Source of the DNA: an uncultured Collinsella sp.
GTDB lineage: Bacteria > Actinomycetota > Coriobacteriia > Coriobacteriales > Coriobacteriaceae
Reading direction: 5' to 3'
Assembly (NCBI GenBank): GCA_900544235.1
Contig: UQUL01000008.1
Span: 1-61,210 of the forward strand
DNA: 61,210 nucleotides
Shown: positions 18,477 through 25,379 of the stretch, piece by piece
Layout of the letters: the number at the start of each line of letters is the position of its first letter
Position numbering within the stretch: position 1 is the stretch's first letter
Translations under genes and position numbers: made by a program
The notes under the pieces: generated by a model
The model's input: the letters and a program-made list of their open reading frames with translations, nothing else
Told to the model about the DNA's origin: nothing
Database searches by the model: none

Positions 18477-19529
18477 GTGAAAACGGGTATTTCAATTTAT
18501 CTTTCCAGCCCTTTGCAGGATATTGAGCGGACGATTGAGCGTGGCGCCGCGGCGGGTGCGCGCTACGCGTTCACCTCGCTGCATATTCCCGAGGATGGGG
18601 GAGCGGCGTATGCCGATAAGGTCCGTCATGTGCTGTCGCTGCTTTCCGCTCGCGGCATTGCGCTCATTGCCGATGTGGGGCCTCGCACGTGCGATTTGCT
18701 CGGGCTTGAGCGCATCGAGGACCTGCGCGATCTGGGGTTGGAATACCTTCGTTTGGACTATGGCTTTAGCGCCCAGCGGGTCGCGGAGCTGTCCGGTGTA
18801 TTTCGCATCGTGGTCAATGCATCGACAGTGAGTTCTGATGAAATCGCATCGTGGCGTGAGGCCGGTGCCGATGTGACTCGTTTTGCCGCCTGCCACAATT
18901 TTTACCCCAAGCCTTATACCGGTTTAGCTCTTGAAGATGTTGCTCGGACGAATCTTCGTCTTGCGGCGCTTGGATTCGAAATCATGGCTTTTGTGCCGGG
19001 TGATGCTAACGTTCGCGGGCCGGTATTCGAGGGACTGCCGACGGTCGAGGCACAGCGCGGTCGCGCGTCAAAGGTTGCCCTCAATATGCTTGAGCTTGCC
19101 CATGGCGCTGATTGCGACATTGTGTTGGTCGGCGACCCCGATCTTTCCGATGCGGGCTGGGCGCAGTTTGCTCAAGTTTCCGCCGGATACGTGGACCTGC
19201 AATGCGAGCTTGAGCCCGGTTATGCCTATGTGCGCGGGCAGATTCATCACGACCGGCCCGACTCGAGCGTCCTCATCTTTAGGTCTCAGGAATCACGTAC
19301 GACGCATAAGCCGGATTCCGTGCCGACGGATGCCGGAGCCGGCCTGCCGCGAAAGGCGGGGTCGATCGCTGTGAGCAATAGCGGATATGGGCGCTACGAA
19401 GGCGAGCTTGAGATTGCGCGGGTCGATCTTCCCGGTGACGAGCGCATGAACGTTGCGGGCCATATCACGCCCGAGGCAATGGAGCTGCTGCCGTTCATCA
19501 AACGCGGATTCGGGGTACGGTTCGTTTAG
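18477..19529 (+). CDS. mupG: DUF871 / MupG-type 6-phospho-N-acetylmuramidase
   Basis: A TIM-barrel protein of the DUF871 family, 350 residues. The best studied member, MupG of Staphylococcus aureus, is an intracellular glycosidase that splits MurNAc-6-phosphate-GlcNAc. Family features: GISIYLSSP start, HIPEDGG, ADVGPRTCDLLG, LRLDYGF, ACHNFYPKPYTGL, and a C-terminal beta domain (NSGYGRYEGELEI, AGHITPEAMELLPFI). Adjacent murQ and murP support that role. GTG start with AAAGGAG upstream. A lone murein-disaccharide hydrolase implies that MurNAc-GlcNAc disaccharide, not only MurNAc, may be imported. Confidence 0.85.
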   Translation: MKTGISIYLSSPLQDIERTIERGAAAGARYAFTSLHIPEDGGAAYADKVRHVLSLLSARGIALIADVGPRTCDLLGLERIEDLRDLGLEYLRLDYGFSAQRVAELSGVFRIVVNASTVSSDEIASWREAGADVTRFAACHNFYPKPYTGLALEDVARTNLRLAALGFEIMAFVPGDANVRGPVFEGLPTVEAQRGRASKVALNMLELAHGADCDIVLVGDPDLSDAGWAQFAQVSAGYVDLQCELEPGYAYVRGQIHHDRPDSSVLIFRSQESRTTHKPDSVPTDAGAGLPRKAGSIAVSNSGYGRYEGELEIARVDLPGDERMNVAGHITPEAMELLPFIKRGFGVRFV

Positions 19530-19621
19530 CGTGTGACCCGTGGGCTACAATTGGCCCATCATACGAAGGCGCCTCGTGTGGCGTGTGCCTGCGTTGGCCG
19601 ATCTATATTCGGAGGATTCCC

Positions 19622-19981
19622 ATGACCGTACTGTTTGTTGAATATCCCAAGTGCTCGACCTGTAAGAAGGCCAAGGCATGGCTGGACGAACATGGGGTAG
19701 AGTATATCGATCGCGATATCGTTTTGGACAATCCCACGGCTGATGAGCTTGCGACCTGGATTGCTCGTTCGGGGCTGCCGGTGCGGCGCTTCTTTAATTC
19801 GTCGGGCATGAAATATCGAGAGCTGGGCCTGAAGGCGCGTCTGGACGCGGGCATGACGGATCGGGAGTGCTACGAGCTGCTGGCGACCGACGGCATGCTG
19901 GTCAAGCGTCCGCTGCTGGTGGGCGACGACTTTGCGATTCCCGGCTTTAGGGAATCGGCTTGGGCCGAGGCGTTGCTATAG
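19622..19981 (+). CDS. ArsC/Spx family thioredoxin-fold protein
   Basis: A small 119-residue protein of the ArsC/Spx/YffB family, with a thioredoxin-like fold. The redox pair is Cys11-x-x-Cys14 (YPKCSTCKKAKAWL), and the conserved tail region reads LLATDGMLVKRPLLVG. Family members range from arsenate reductases to the RNA-polymerase-binding regulator Spx. Nothing nearby relates to arsenic, so the function is left open. GGAGG is 5 bases before the ATG. It stands alone between the MurNAc cluster and repeat family D. Confidence 0.88.
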   Translation: MTVLFVEYPKCSTCKKAKAWLDEHGVEYIDRDIVLDNPTADELATWIARSGLPVRRFFNSSGMKYRELGLKARLDAGMTDRECYELLATDGMLVKRPLLVGDDFAIPGFRESAWAEALL

Positions 19982-19985
19982 CGGC

Positions 19986-20160
19986 TGCGGAAAGTGCGAC
20001 CCGGAATTCGCTTCCAGAATGGGATGCACTTTCCCAAAGTGGCCGGTTGCGGAAAGCACGTCCCATTCTGAGCTTCGATTGCGGGACACGGTTTCCGGTT
20101 GAGGGCTCGACGGGAAAGTAGGGACCAGTTTGAGCTTGAAATCTGGGACGCACTTTCCGC
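19986..20160. repeat. Repeat family D: three imperfect palindromes in tandem
   Basis: Three units (19986-20036, 20043-20098, 20112-20160) share arms related to GCGGAAAGTGCGTCCC and its complement, spaced 57-69 bases start to start. The middle and right units share the loop stretch GAGCTTSRA. The block fills the gap between two genes and has no T run. Confidence 0.75.
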
Positions 20161-20177
20161 CGGCGGGCCTGCCCCAG

Positions 20178-20588
20178 TCAGTCCGCCAGCTGTGCCCATT
20201 CGTGCGGATCGTAGACCTTTACGTGTTTGTTGGGCTTGCCGCTCCAGTACTCCTCGTCCATAAAGGGCAGATATGCCTGAACGCCAGGGCAGATAAAGGG
20301 AATCCGCTGCTGTTGCAGTCGCTCGCGCTGGCGCTGCTCCAGGTGCGCCTCGGATATGACGGTCGGCATACCGGACAGCTCGACGAGGCTTGCCTGGATT
20401 CGCTTAAGGTCGGGGAGTCCCGCGTGCCATGACATCCGCATGATCAAAAAGGATGCACGGCGGTATTTTGCCTGCACCACAGTAATGGCGGGGCGCAGTG
20501 TGGGATGGATTTTGTCCCGTTCGGGCCAAAGGTCGGCAGTGATCTCAAGGCCCAGGGTCTCCCATAGGTAATCAAGCTCTTCGTCCAT
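20178..20588 (-). CDS. Conserved protein of unknown function, MarR-N-terminal-like
   Basis: A 136-residue protein with no signal peptide or membrane segment. The stretch QRERLQQQRIPFICPGVQAYLPFMDEEYW resembles the segment that precedes the winged helix in some MarR-family proteins of Firmicutes and Actinobacteria, but here the protein ends soon after, without a DNA-binding domain. It may be a stand-alone version or a truncated descendant. It is the only gene on the minus strand among its neighbours. Function unknown. Confidence 0.65.
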   Translation of the reverse strand: MDEELDYLWETLGLEITADLWPERDKIHPTLRPAITVVQAKYRRASFLIMRMSWHAGLPDLKRIQASLVELSGMPTVISEAHLEQRQRERLQQQRIPFICPGVQAYLPFMDEEYWSGKPNKHVKVYDPHEWAQLAD

Positions 20589-20791
20589 GGCGCCTCGATA
20601 TCTACGCGATCATTGATACTTCGATTGTGTTGCCTGGTGCTATCGTTTTCGCGGTAGAATCTGCCAACGGTTGACGGCTACCGCTCGCGGCGTTTTGCCC
20701 TTCGTGTACAGCGGTCGGCTTCACAGGTCCTTCACGGGTTGGACTAAATTAGGCCAATTTGACTGAATTTCAAAAAAGTCAAAATTGGGGC

Positions 20792-20820
20792 TTGCGTCAC
20801 GGCGAGACTTCCCGTATATT
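20792..20820 (+). promoter_or_regulatory. Promoter of the tRNA-Gln/tRNA-Glu unit
   Basis: TTGCGT and TATATT are 17 bases apart, ending 44 bases before the first tRNA. An inverted repeat (CCAATTTGAC / GTCAAAATTGG) lies immediately upstream. The rest of the 20589-20791 gap shows no clear feature beyond a lone TAGAAT box at 20656. Confidence 0.75.
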
Positions 20821-20864
20821 TCTTTCTTGCGCAAAGGCACAGCCGAGCGCAGCGATGCAGTCAT

Positions 20865-20938
20865 TGGGATGTCGTCTAATGGCAGGACAGCGGATTCTGG
20901 TTCCGTCAATGGGGGTTCGACTCCCTCCATCCCAGCCA
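20865..20938 (+). tRNA. tRNA-Gln (anticodon CUG)
   Basis: Full cloverleaf with a 7-bp acceptor stem (TGGGATG/CATCCCA). The anticodon loop TTCTGGT sits between GCGGA and TCCGT, there is a GGTTCGACTCC T-arm, and CCA is encoded. Confidence 0.96.
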
Positions 20939-20955
20939 TTGCATTTGCTACATAT

Positions 20956-21032
20956 GGCCCGTTCGTCTAGCGGTTTAGGACGCCGCCCTCTCAAGGCGGA
21001 GATCACCAGTTCGAATCTGGTACGGGCTACCA
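20956..21032 (+). tRNA. tRNA-Glu (anticodon CUC)
   Basis: Acceptor stem GGCCCGT/ACGGGCT with a G-T first pair. Anticodon loop CTCTCAA between CCGCC and GGCGG, T-arm ACCAG/CTGGT, and encoded CCA. It lies 17 bases after tRNA-Gln, so the two are co-transcribed. The U-starting wobble isoacceptors must be elsewhere. Confidence 0.96.
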
Positions 21033-21042
21033 AAATTGAACG

Positions 21043-21070
21043 CCCGGGCCTCGTAAGAGACCCGGGTTTT
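21043..21070 (+). terminator. Terminator of the tRNA unit
   Basis: CCCGGG pairs with CCCGGG, extended by CTC/GAG, followed by TTTT. Confidence 0.8.
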
Positions 21071-21126
21071 GTGTATTGACCGTATATACGGCGCCTGCCG
21101 TGTTTCGCTCAGATCGAGGAGTAGCC

Positions 21127-22044
21127 ATGGATCTGCCCATCAGCTTGCAAGACATCACGTATGCCGAGAACTATCTGGCGCAGGGCGACCTGGCTACGGC
21201 GACGCCGCTGCTGGAGCGTCTGGTGGAGCTCGCCGAGGAGTATATCGACGCTGAGTGCAAGACGGAGGAGAAGCGCCAATACTTTAGCTTCGATAGCAAG
21301 TTTGAGCGCTTGGCCTATCGCCGCGTGGAGAAGGATCCGCGCGAGCTCGTGCAGGTCGAGGTGCCGTTTGACCGCCTGTACTCTGATATGGCGTTTGCCT
21401 ACATTCGCCAGCAGGATTATGTGAGCGCTCGTAATGCCCTGATGCAGGCTGTGCGTTGGGACCCCATGAACTGCAACTATCGCTTGGATTTGGCCGAGCT
21501 GTTCCGCGCACTCGAGGACAAGCAGGAATGGGCATCGCTCTCGTTCTCGGTGCTGGAGCGTGCAAGCGATGGCAAGTGCGCCGCCCGCGCTTACGCCAAT
21601 CTGGGTCAGTACTTCTTGGAGCCCGAGACCGAGAACGTTTCGGCTGCCGTGGGCTGCGCGCGTCTGGCGCTGCGCCTGGCGCCCAACGATGCGCATACGA
21701 CGCGCCTGCTCAACAAGATCCATACCACCTATCCGGATGCCGCCGATGAGAGCGACGAGCACGTGATGGGTGAACTGGCCCTGCAAGGCGTTCCGACCTC
21801 GCCTTCGGCCGAGATTGCCATCTGCCTGATTATGTGCGCGACCGATGCTGCAAGCGACGGCGACAAGCAGGAGGCGACGCGCCTGACGGTACGTGCTCGC
21901 GACTTGGTGGGCGAGGAGGCCTGCGCGGCGATTATCAAACTGGTGCGTGAGAGCGATGCCGAGCTCAATGCCGAGCGCAAGGCAAAGCGCGAGGCTGCGG
22001 GCTCAAACGCCGATGGCGCCAAGGAGGCCGGCGATGCCCAGTAA
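21127..22044 (+). CDS. TPR-repeat protein coupled to smpB
   Basis: A 305-residue soluble protein with tetratricopeptide-like helical repeats. One is near residues 14-40 (TYAENYLAQGDLATATPLLERL). Another is around 93-125 (SDMAFAYIRQQDYVSARNALMQAVRWDP), a third covers RAYANLGQYFLE through LRLAPNDAHT, and a charged Ala/Lys tail follows. TPR arrays bind protein partners; nothing here gives the partner. The ATG is preceded by GAGGAG. The last 11 bases overlap the smpB start, so the two proteins are made together. An in-frame start 17 codons upstream lacks a ribosome binding site. Confidence 0.82.
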   Translation: MDLPISLQDITYAENYLAQGDLATATPLLERLVELAEEYIDAECKTEEKRQYFSFDSKFERLAYRRVEKDPRELVQVEVPFDRLYSDMAFAYIRQQDYVSARNALMQAVRWDPMNCNYRLDLAELFRALEDKQEWASLSFSVLERASDGKCAARAYANLGQYFLEPETENVSAAVGCARLALRLAPNDAHTTRLLNKIHTTYPDAADESDEHVMGELALQGVPTSPSAEIAICLIMCATDAASDGDKQEATRLTVRARDLVGEEACAAIIKLVRESDAELNAERKAKREAAGSNADGAKEAGDAQ

Positions 22045-22504
22045 GCGCGAGCGCAAACTCATTTCCAAGAATCGCTCGGCACATCACGAGTACTTTATCG
22101 ATGAGACGTTTGAGTGCGGTATTGAGCTGAGCGGCACCGAGGTCAAGTCGATTCGCGAGCGCGCCTGCCAGATCACCGATACCTTCGCGCTGATCCGCGG
22201 CGGGGAGTGCTGGCTCGTCGGCCTGCATATCCACCCTTATAGCCATGGTGGCGTGTGGAATCGCGATCCCGACCGTCGGCGTCGTCTGCTGCTGCACCGC
22301 AAGGAGATCGACTTTCTTGACGGCAAACTTCGCAACCGTGGTTATGCGCTGGTTCCGTTGGAACTCTACTTTAATACCGACGGCCGCGTAAAGCTGCTGC
22401 TGGGTCTGGGTCGCGGCAAGAAGCTCTACGACAAGCGCGAGGACATGGCCAAGCGTGATGTCCAACGCGAGATCGACCGCGCCCTTAAGGAACGCAACCG
22501 CTAG
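22034..22504 (+). CDS. smpB: SsrA-binding protein SmpB
   Basis: Binds tmRNA and brings it to stalled ribosomes for trans-translation. The 156-residue protein has the whole family core: KLISKNRSAHHEYFIDETFECGIEL (opening beta strands), GTEVKSIR, the conserved HIHPYSHG, and a basic C-terminal tail (GLGRGKKLYDKREDMAKRD...). The ATG lies within the end of the TPR gene, with AAGGAGG 8 bases upstream. I see no tmRNA gene in the following intergenic region, which instead holds repeat family A. Confidence 0.97.
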   Translation: MPSKRERKLISKNRSAHHEYFIDETFECGIELSGTEVKSIRERACQITDTFALIRGGECWLVGLHIHPYSHGGVWNRDPDRRRRLLLHRKEIDFLDGKLRNRGYALVPLELYFNTDGRVKLLLGLGRGKKLYDKREDMAKRDVQREIDRALKERNR

Positions 22505-22516
22505 GCACTCTGCATA

Positions 22517-22582
22517 AGTTGCGGTGGAATACGGACTGTTTTCCTGTTTGAGGGGCTATTCAGTCCCTATTTCACCGCAACT
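22517..22582. repeat. Repeat family A, copy 2
   Basis: The arms AGTTGCGGTGGAATACGGAC and the complement ending ACCGCAACT pair with one mismatch (ATACGG against CCCTAT). It lies 12 bases after smpB. Confidence 0.88.
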
Positions 22583-22624
22583 GCGGGCGTCTCATCTTTC
22601 TTACTGTTCTGACACATATGTCTC

Positions 22625-22658
22625 AAAGGCGACGTCCGTTATGGGTGCCGCCTTTTTT
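22625..22658 (+). terminator. Terminator downstream of smpB
   Basis: AAAGGCG pairs with CGCCTTT over a long loop, followed by TTT. Confidence 0.6.
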
Positions 22659-22709
22659 GTGGGTACATACATTCATGAGGTTCCAACTCGAGCTAGGGGA
22701 GTGATCGTT

Positions 22710-23213
22710 ATGGACAAAACTGCGTTCTTTACCATGCCGAGCGGTCTGTACGTGGTGAGCGCTGCGGCAGACGGGTTGCGCGCCGGCTGCGTCATCAACA
22801 CTGCGGTGCAGGTGACGTCCATGCCGCCGCGTATTTCGGTTGCCGTGAACAAGGACAATGTCACCTCGGGCGTCATCGCATCGGCCAAAGCGTTCGCGCT
22901 GACCGTGATCGATCAGACCGCCGACATGCTCTACATCGGTAACTTTGGGTTCCGCACCAGCAGCGATTATGACAAGTTTGCCAAATACGAGACCCGCGAG
23001 ACGGCTCTGGGCATGCCCTATGTGCCCGAGCACGCGGCGGCCCTGTTTAACTGCCGACTGATTGATACCGTGGATGTGGGCACGCACCTGCTCTTTATTG
23101 GCGAGGTGGAGGATGCCGAGCGCTTGAGCAGCGAGGCCTCGCTGACCTATGACTACTATCACAAGGTCTTGAAGGGCAAGACACCGCCCAAAGCCTCGTC
23201 GTATCAAGGCTAG
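22710..23213 (+). CDS. Flavin reductase domain protein
   Basis: A 167-residue FMN-binding split-barrel protein of the flavin reductase-like family: MPSGLYVVSAAADGLRAGCVINTAVQVTS at the start, RISVAVNKDN, SAKAFALTVIDQTADMLYIGNFGFRTSSDYDKF. It resembles the N-terminal part of the high-molecular-weight rubredoxin of acetogens, and here a separate rubredoxin gene follows within 90 bases. Together they could pass electrons from NAD(P)H or ferredoxin to oxygen or other acceptors in anaerobic oxidative stress defence. AGGGGAG is 8 bases before the ATG; a GTG three codons upstream is possible. Confidence 0.88.
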   Translation: MDKTAFFTMPSGLYVVSAAADGLRAGCVINTAVQVTSMPPRISVAVNKDNVTSGVIASAKAFALTVIDQTADMLYIGNFGFRTSSDYDKFAKYETRETALGMPYVPEHAAALFNCRLIDTVDVGTHLLFIGEVEDAERLSSEASLTYDYYHKVLKGKTPPKASSYQG

Positions 23214-23230
23214 AAATGTTCTAAAAATAC

Positions 23231-23258
23231 TTGCATTATATTATTAAGAACCTATACT
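23231..23258 (+). promoter_or_regulatory. Promoter of the rubredoxin gene
   Basis: TTGCAT and TATACT are 16 bases apart within a very AT-rich stretch (CTAAAAATACTTGCATTATA region). The TTATATTATTAA between the boxes is loosely like a Fur/PerR box; that is only a resemblance. Confidence 0.6.
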
Positions 23259-23302
23259 AATAAGCGAAGTACATCACCAGTCGCGTTCGAGAGGAGAACA
23301 TC

Positions 23303-23446
23303 ATGGCTGAGGAGAAGAAGACGTATAAGTTTGTGTGCACCGTTTGCGGTTACGAGGTTGAGGTCGACACGCCCGAGCTGCCCGAGGATTACGTGTGCCC
23401 GGTGTGCGGCGTCGGCCCCGATGAGTTTGAGCTCGTCGAGGAGTAA
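23303..23446 (+). CDS. Rubredoxin
   Basis: A 47-residue iron protein that carries single electrons through one Fe(Cys)4 centre. The two knuckles CTVCGYEVEVD and CPVCGVGPDEF give the four iron ligands (CxxC ... CxxC), with the usual PEDYVCP between them. At 47 residues it is near the normal size of about 52, lacking only a few terminal positions. GAGGAG precedes the ATG by 6 bases. It follows a flavin reductase gene and has its own promoter and a strong terminator, so it may be expressed both alone and with that gene. Confidence 0.95.
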   Translation: MAEEKKTYKFVCTVCGYEVEVDTPELPEDYVCPVCGVGPDEFELVEE

Positions 23447-23486
23447 CTCGTAGACACACGGCGATTAGCCATACAGAGCTCTGTCC

Positions 23487-23523
23487 AAGGGTCCCGGCTG
23501 GATATTCCGGCTGGGACCCTTTT
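23487..23523 (+). terminator. Terminator of the rubredoxin gene
   Basis: A 15-bp stem (AAGGGTCCCGGCTGG with CCGGCTGGGACCCTT, two G-T pairs) followed by TTTTG. Confidence 0.9.
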
Positions 23524-23554
23524 GATTTATCTGACGGTTTAAAACGGTCTTACG

Positions 23555-23570
23555 TGTTACAGATTGAGAC
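23555..23570. repeat. Repeat family B, decayed half copy
   Basis: TGTTACAGATTGAGAC is the intact right arm of family B; the left arm 40 bases upstream is degenerate (TTTATCTGACGG). Confidence 0.7.
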
Positions 23571-23599
23571 GTTATATCTGGACAGCCACGCCATCCCAA

Positions 23600-24856
23600 T
23601 TACATCCCCGTTAGCAGCACGATATCGAGAATCGTCACGATGGCACCGATCCCTACGAGCAGCGCGTTGAGCGGGCGCGGGTTGGCGTATTTGCCCATGA
23701 CGCGGCGCGAACTGGTGAGTCGTATGAGCACAAAGACCGTAATCGGCAACTGAAGCGACAACAATGCCTGACTCCAGATGAGACCTTCAAAAGGATTTGG
23801 GACGACCAGGCACGCCGTCACTGCGCCGACGAAACAGGCCGCCACCCCGATCGAGGAATGTCGGTCGTGGATGTCGTATTCCTCGTCGAACATGCCCGCG
23901 GTGATGGTGCCTGCCGCCATGCCCACCGTCACACTACTCGATATGCCCGCAAACAGCAGTGCCACCGCAAAGATGGTCGAGCTTGCCGGGCCCAGAATGG
24001 GGGAGAGCGTGTCCGCTGCGACGGCGAGGTCGTCTACGACAATGCCATGCGCAAAGAAGGTCGTTGCGGCCAGGATGACCATGGCCGAGTTGATCGCCCA
24101 GCCCACGCCCATCGAAAAGAGCGTGTCGAAGAGTTCGTAGCGCAGACGTTCCTCGATAATCTGCTCGCCTTGGCCTTCGAAGTGCATGGATTGGATGACC
24201 TCGGAGTGCAGGAAGAGGTTGTGAGGCATAACGACCGCGCCTAGGACACTTACGATAATCGCGGCCGAGCCGGTGGGCATACTGGGTGTGATCCAGCTTG
24301 CGGCGGCCTGCGGCCAGTCGACCTTGACCAGCGTGAGCTCAGCCAAAAACGAGAGTCCTACCACGCCTACGAAGGCGATGATCCATCGCTCGGCGCGCTT
24401 GTAGGAGCTCGTCATGAGCATCGCCATCGATACTGCCGCCACGATGACGCAGCCCGCGCGCACGGGCAGCCCAAAGAGCATTTGAAGGGCAATCGCGCCA
24501 CCCAGGACTTCGGCCATGGTGGTGGCGATGGTCGCGAGATAGGCACTGGCGAGCACCGTGCGCCCAACGAAGCGGGGGAGAAAGCGGGTCGTGGCCTCGG
24601 CAAGGCAGGCGCCCGTGGCGATGCCCAGGTGCGCCGCGTTGTGCTGCAAGACGATCAGCATAATCGTGGACAGCGTGACGATCCACAGCAGCGCGTAGCC
24701 AAACTGCGAGCCTGCGGCCATATTGGAGGCCCAGTTGCCCGGGTCGATAAAGCCGACGGTCACGAGCAGCCCGGGGCCGATATGCCGCGCAATGTCTAGG
24801 CCTCCGTGACCGCCGGTGCGTCGGGAGCCAAAATGATGTTTGAGATGGTTGAGCAT
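23600..24856 (-). CDS. mntH: NRAMP family Mn2+/Fe2+ transporter
   Basis: A proton-coupled divalent metal importer, 418 residues with about eleven membrane helices. The metal-site motifs are intact: DPGNW in helix 1 (Asp and Asn ligands) and GAVVMPHNLFLHS in helix 6, which keeps the Ala-x-x-Met that prefers Mn and Fe over Mg. The transport motif region (GLIWSQALLSLQLPITVFVL) is also normal. The gene is alone on the minus strand, with AGGAGCTC just before the ATG. An AT-rich dyad lies over its presumed promoter. Confidence 0.94.
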   Translation of the reverse strand: MLNHLKHHFGSRRTGGHGGLDIARHIGPGLLVTVGFIDPGNWASNMAAGSQFGYALLWIVTLSTIMLIVLQHNAAHLGIATGACLAEATTRFLPRFVGRTVLASAYLATIATTMAEVLGGAIALQMLFGLPVRAGCVIVAAVSMAMLMTSSYKRAERWIIAFVGVVGLSFLAELTLVKVDWPQAAASWITPSMPTGSAAIIVSVLGAVVMPHNLFLHSEVIQSMHFEGQGEQIIEERLRYELFDTLFSMGVGWAINSAMVILAATTFFAHGIVVDDLAVAADTLSPILGPASSTIFAVALLFAGISSSVTVGMAAGTITAGMFDEEYDIHDRHSSIGVAACFVGAVTACLVVPNPFEGLIWSQALLSLQLPITVFVLIRLTSSRRVMGKYANPRPLNALLVGIGAIVTILDIVLLTGM

Positions 24857-24914
24857 GGTGAGCTCCTGCGTGCCGTTTGCTTGACGCCGTAAAGGATACC
24901 CGTTTTATGCTAAA

Positions 24915-24934
24915 AAGTTAACCAAGACTAACAA
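24915..24934 (-). promoter_or_regulatory. Possible metalloregulator site at the mntH promoter
   Basis: AGTTAACCAAGACTAACA contains GTTA and TAAC half-sites and loosely resembles DtxR/IdeR boxes. On the minus strand it covers the -35 side of a TAAAAC box at about 24903. Suggestive only. Confidence 0.3.
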
Positions 24935-24977
24935 AATAATTGTATTTGAATAGGATGGTGAAAGGGGATTACCGAAA

Positions 24978-25196
24978 TGTCTTGATCTGTAACAACTAAG
25001 GATGGAAATTGGGTCTAGGTGTTACAGATCAAGACAGGAAGAAATGGTCCTATGGAAAATCTCGATCTGTAACAGTTAGCTGCAAAAACCGGCCCTTCGT
25101 GTTACAGATCGAGACAAACCAAAACTGTCCTGCAGAAAATCTCAACCTGTAACATCTAAGCGCCAAAATCGGCTCCTCCTGTTACAGATTGAGATA
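24978..25196. repeat. Repeat family B cluster 1: three palindromic units
   Basis: Units 24978-25036, 25060-25116 and 25140-25196 each have a TGTCTYGATCTGTAACA-type left arm and its reverse complement 25-26 bases later, with a start-to-start period of 80-82. Arm pairs vary together: TCTTGATC with GATCAAGA in the first, TCTCGATC with GATCGAGA in the second. The linkers between units share TGTCCT or GGTCCT and GAAAA. Confidence 0.95.
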
Positions 25197-25211
25197 TTTG
25201 AAGCGGTGAGC

Positions 25212-25260
25212 TTACAGGCCGAACTTGGGGCCCTTGTTGTCGTCCTTGAGGTCGGCGGTG
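25212..25260 (-). pseudogene. Possible 3' remnant of a lost protein-coding gene
   Basis: On the minus strand a frame reads VDTADLKDDNKGPKFGL and stops at TAA. Every codon in this stretch is of the C/G-ending preferred class (ACC GCC GAC CTC AAG GAC GAC AAC AAG), unlike random intergenic DNA. Upstream the frame loses this character and I find no start or ribosome binding site, so it looks like the tail of a highly expressed gene whose 5' part is gone. Family not recognised. The rest of the gap (25261-25379) holds no other feature beyond the gltB ribosome binding site. Confidence 0.35.
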
Positions 25261-25379
25261 TCCACTCGTAGGGCGTGCGTTACGCGATTGTTTCGAAACG
25301 GGCGGGAAACACAACGGGTCGGCGATGCTCCTAGTATGCCTATTCAACTGACTGTCTAAATATCTAGGGGAGGATCGCG

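Noticed and set aside
20721..21033. Short proteins antisense to the tRNAs (beginning MAGMEGVEPP and MVARTRFELV)
   Set aside because: These are well-known spurious translations of tRNA genes.
22505..22709. tmRNA gene next to smpB
   Set aside because: No tRNA-like ends or tag-peptide frame; the segment is a family A palindrome and a terminator.
24978..25196. A CRISPR array
   Set aside because: The regularly spaced blocks are inverted, not direct, repeats. The linkers between units are similar to one another, and no cas gene is in the window.
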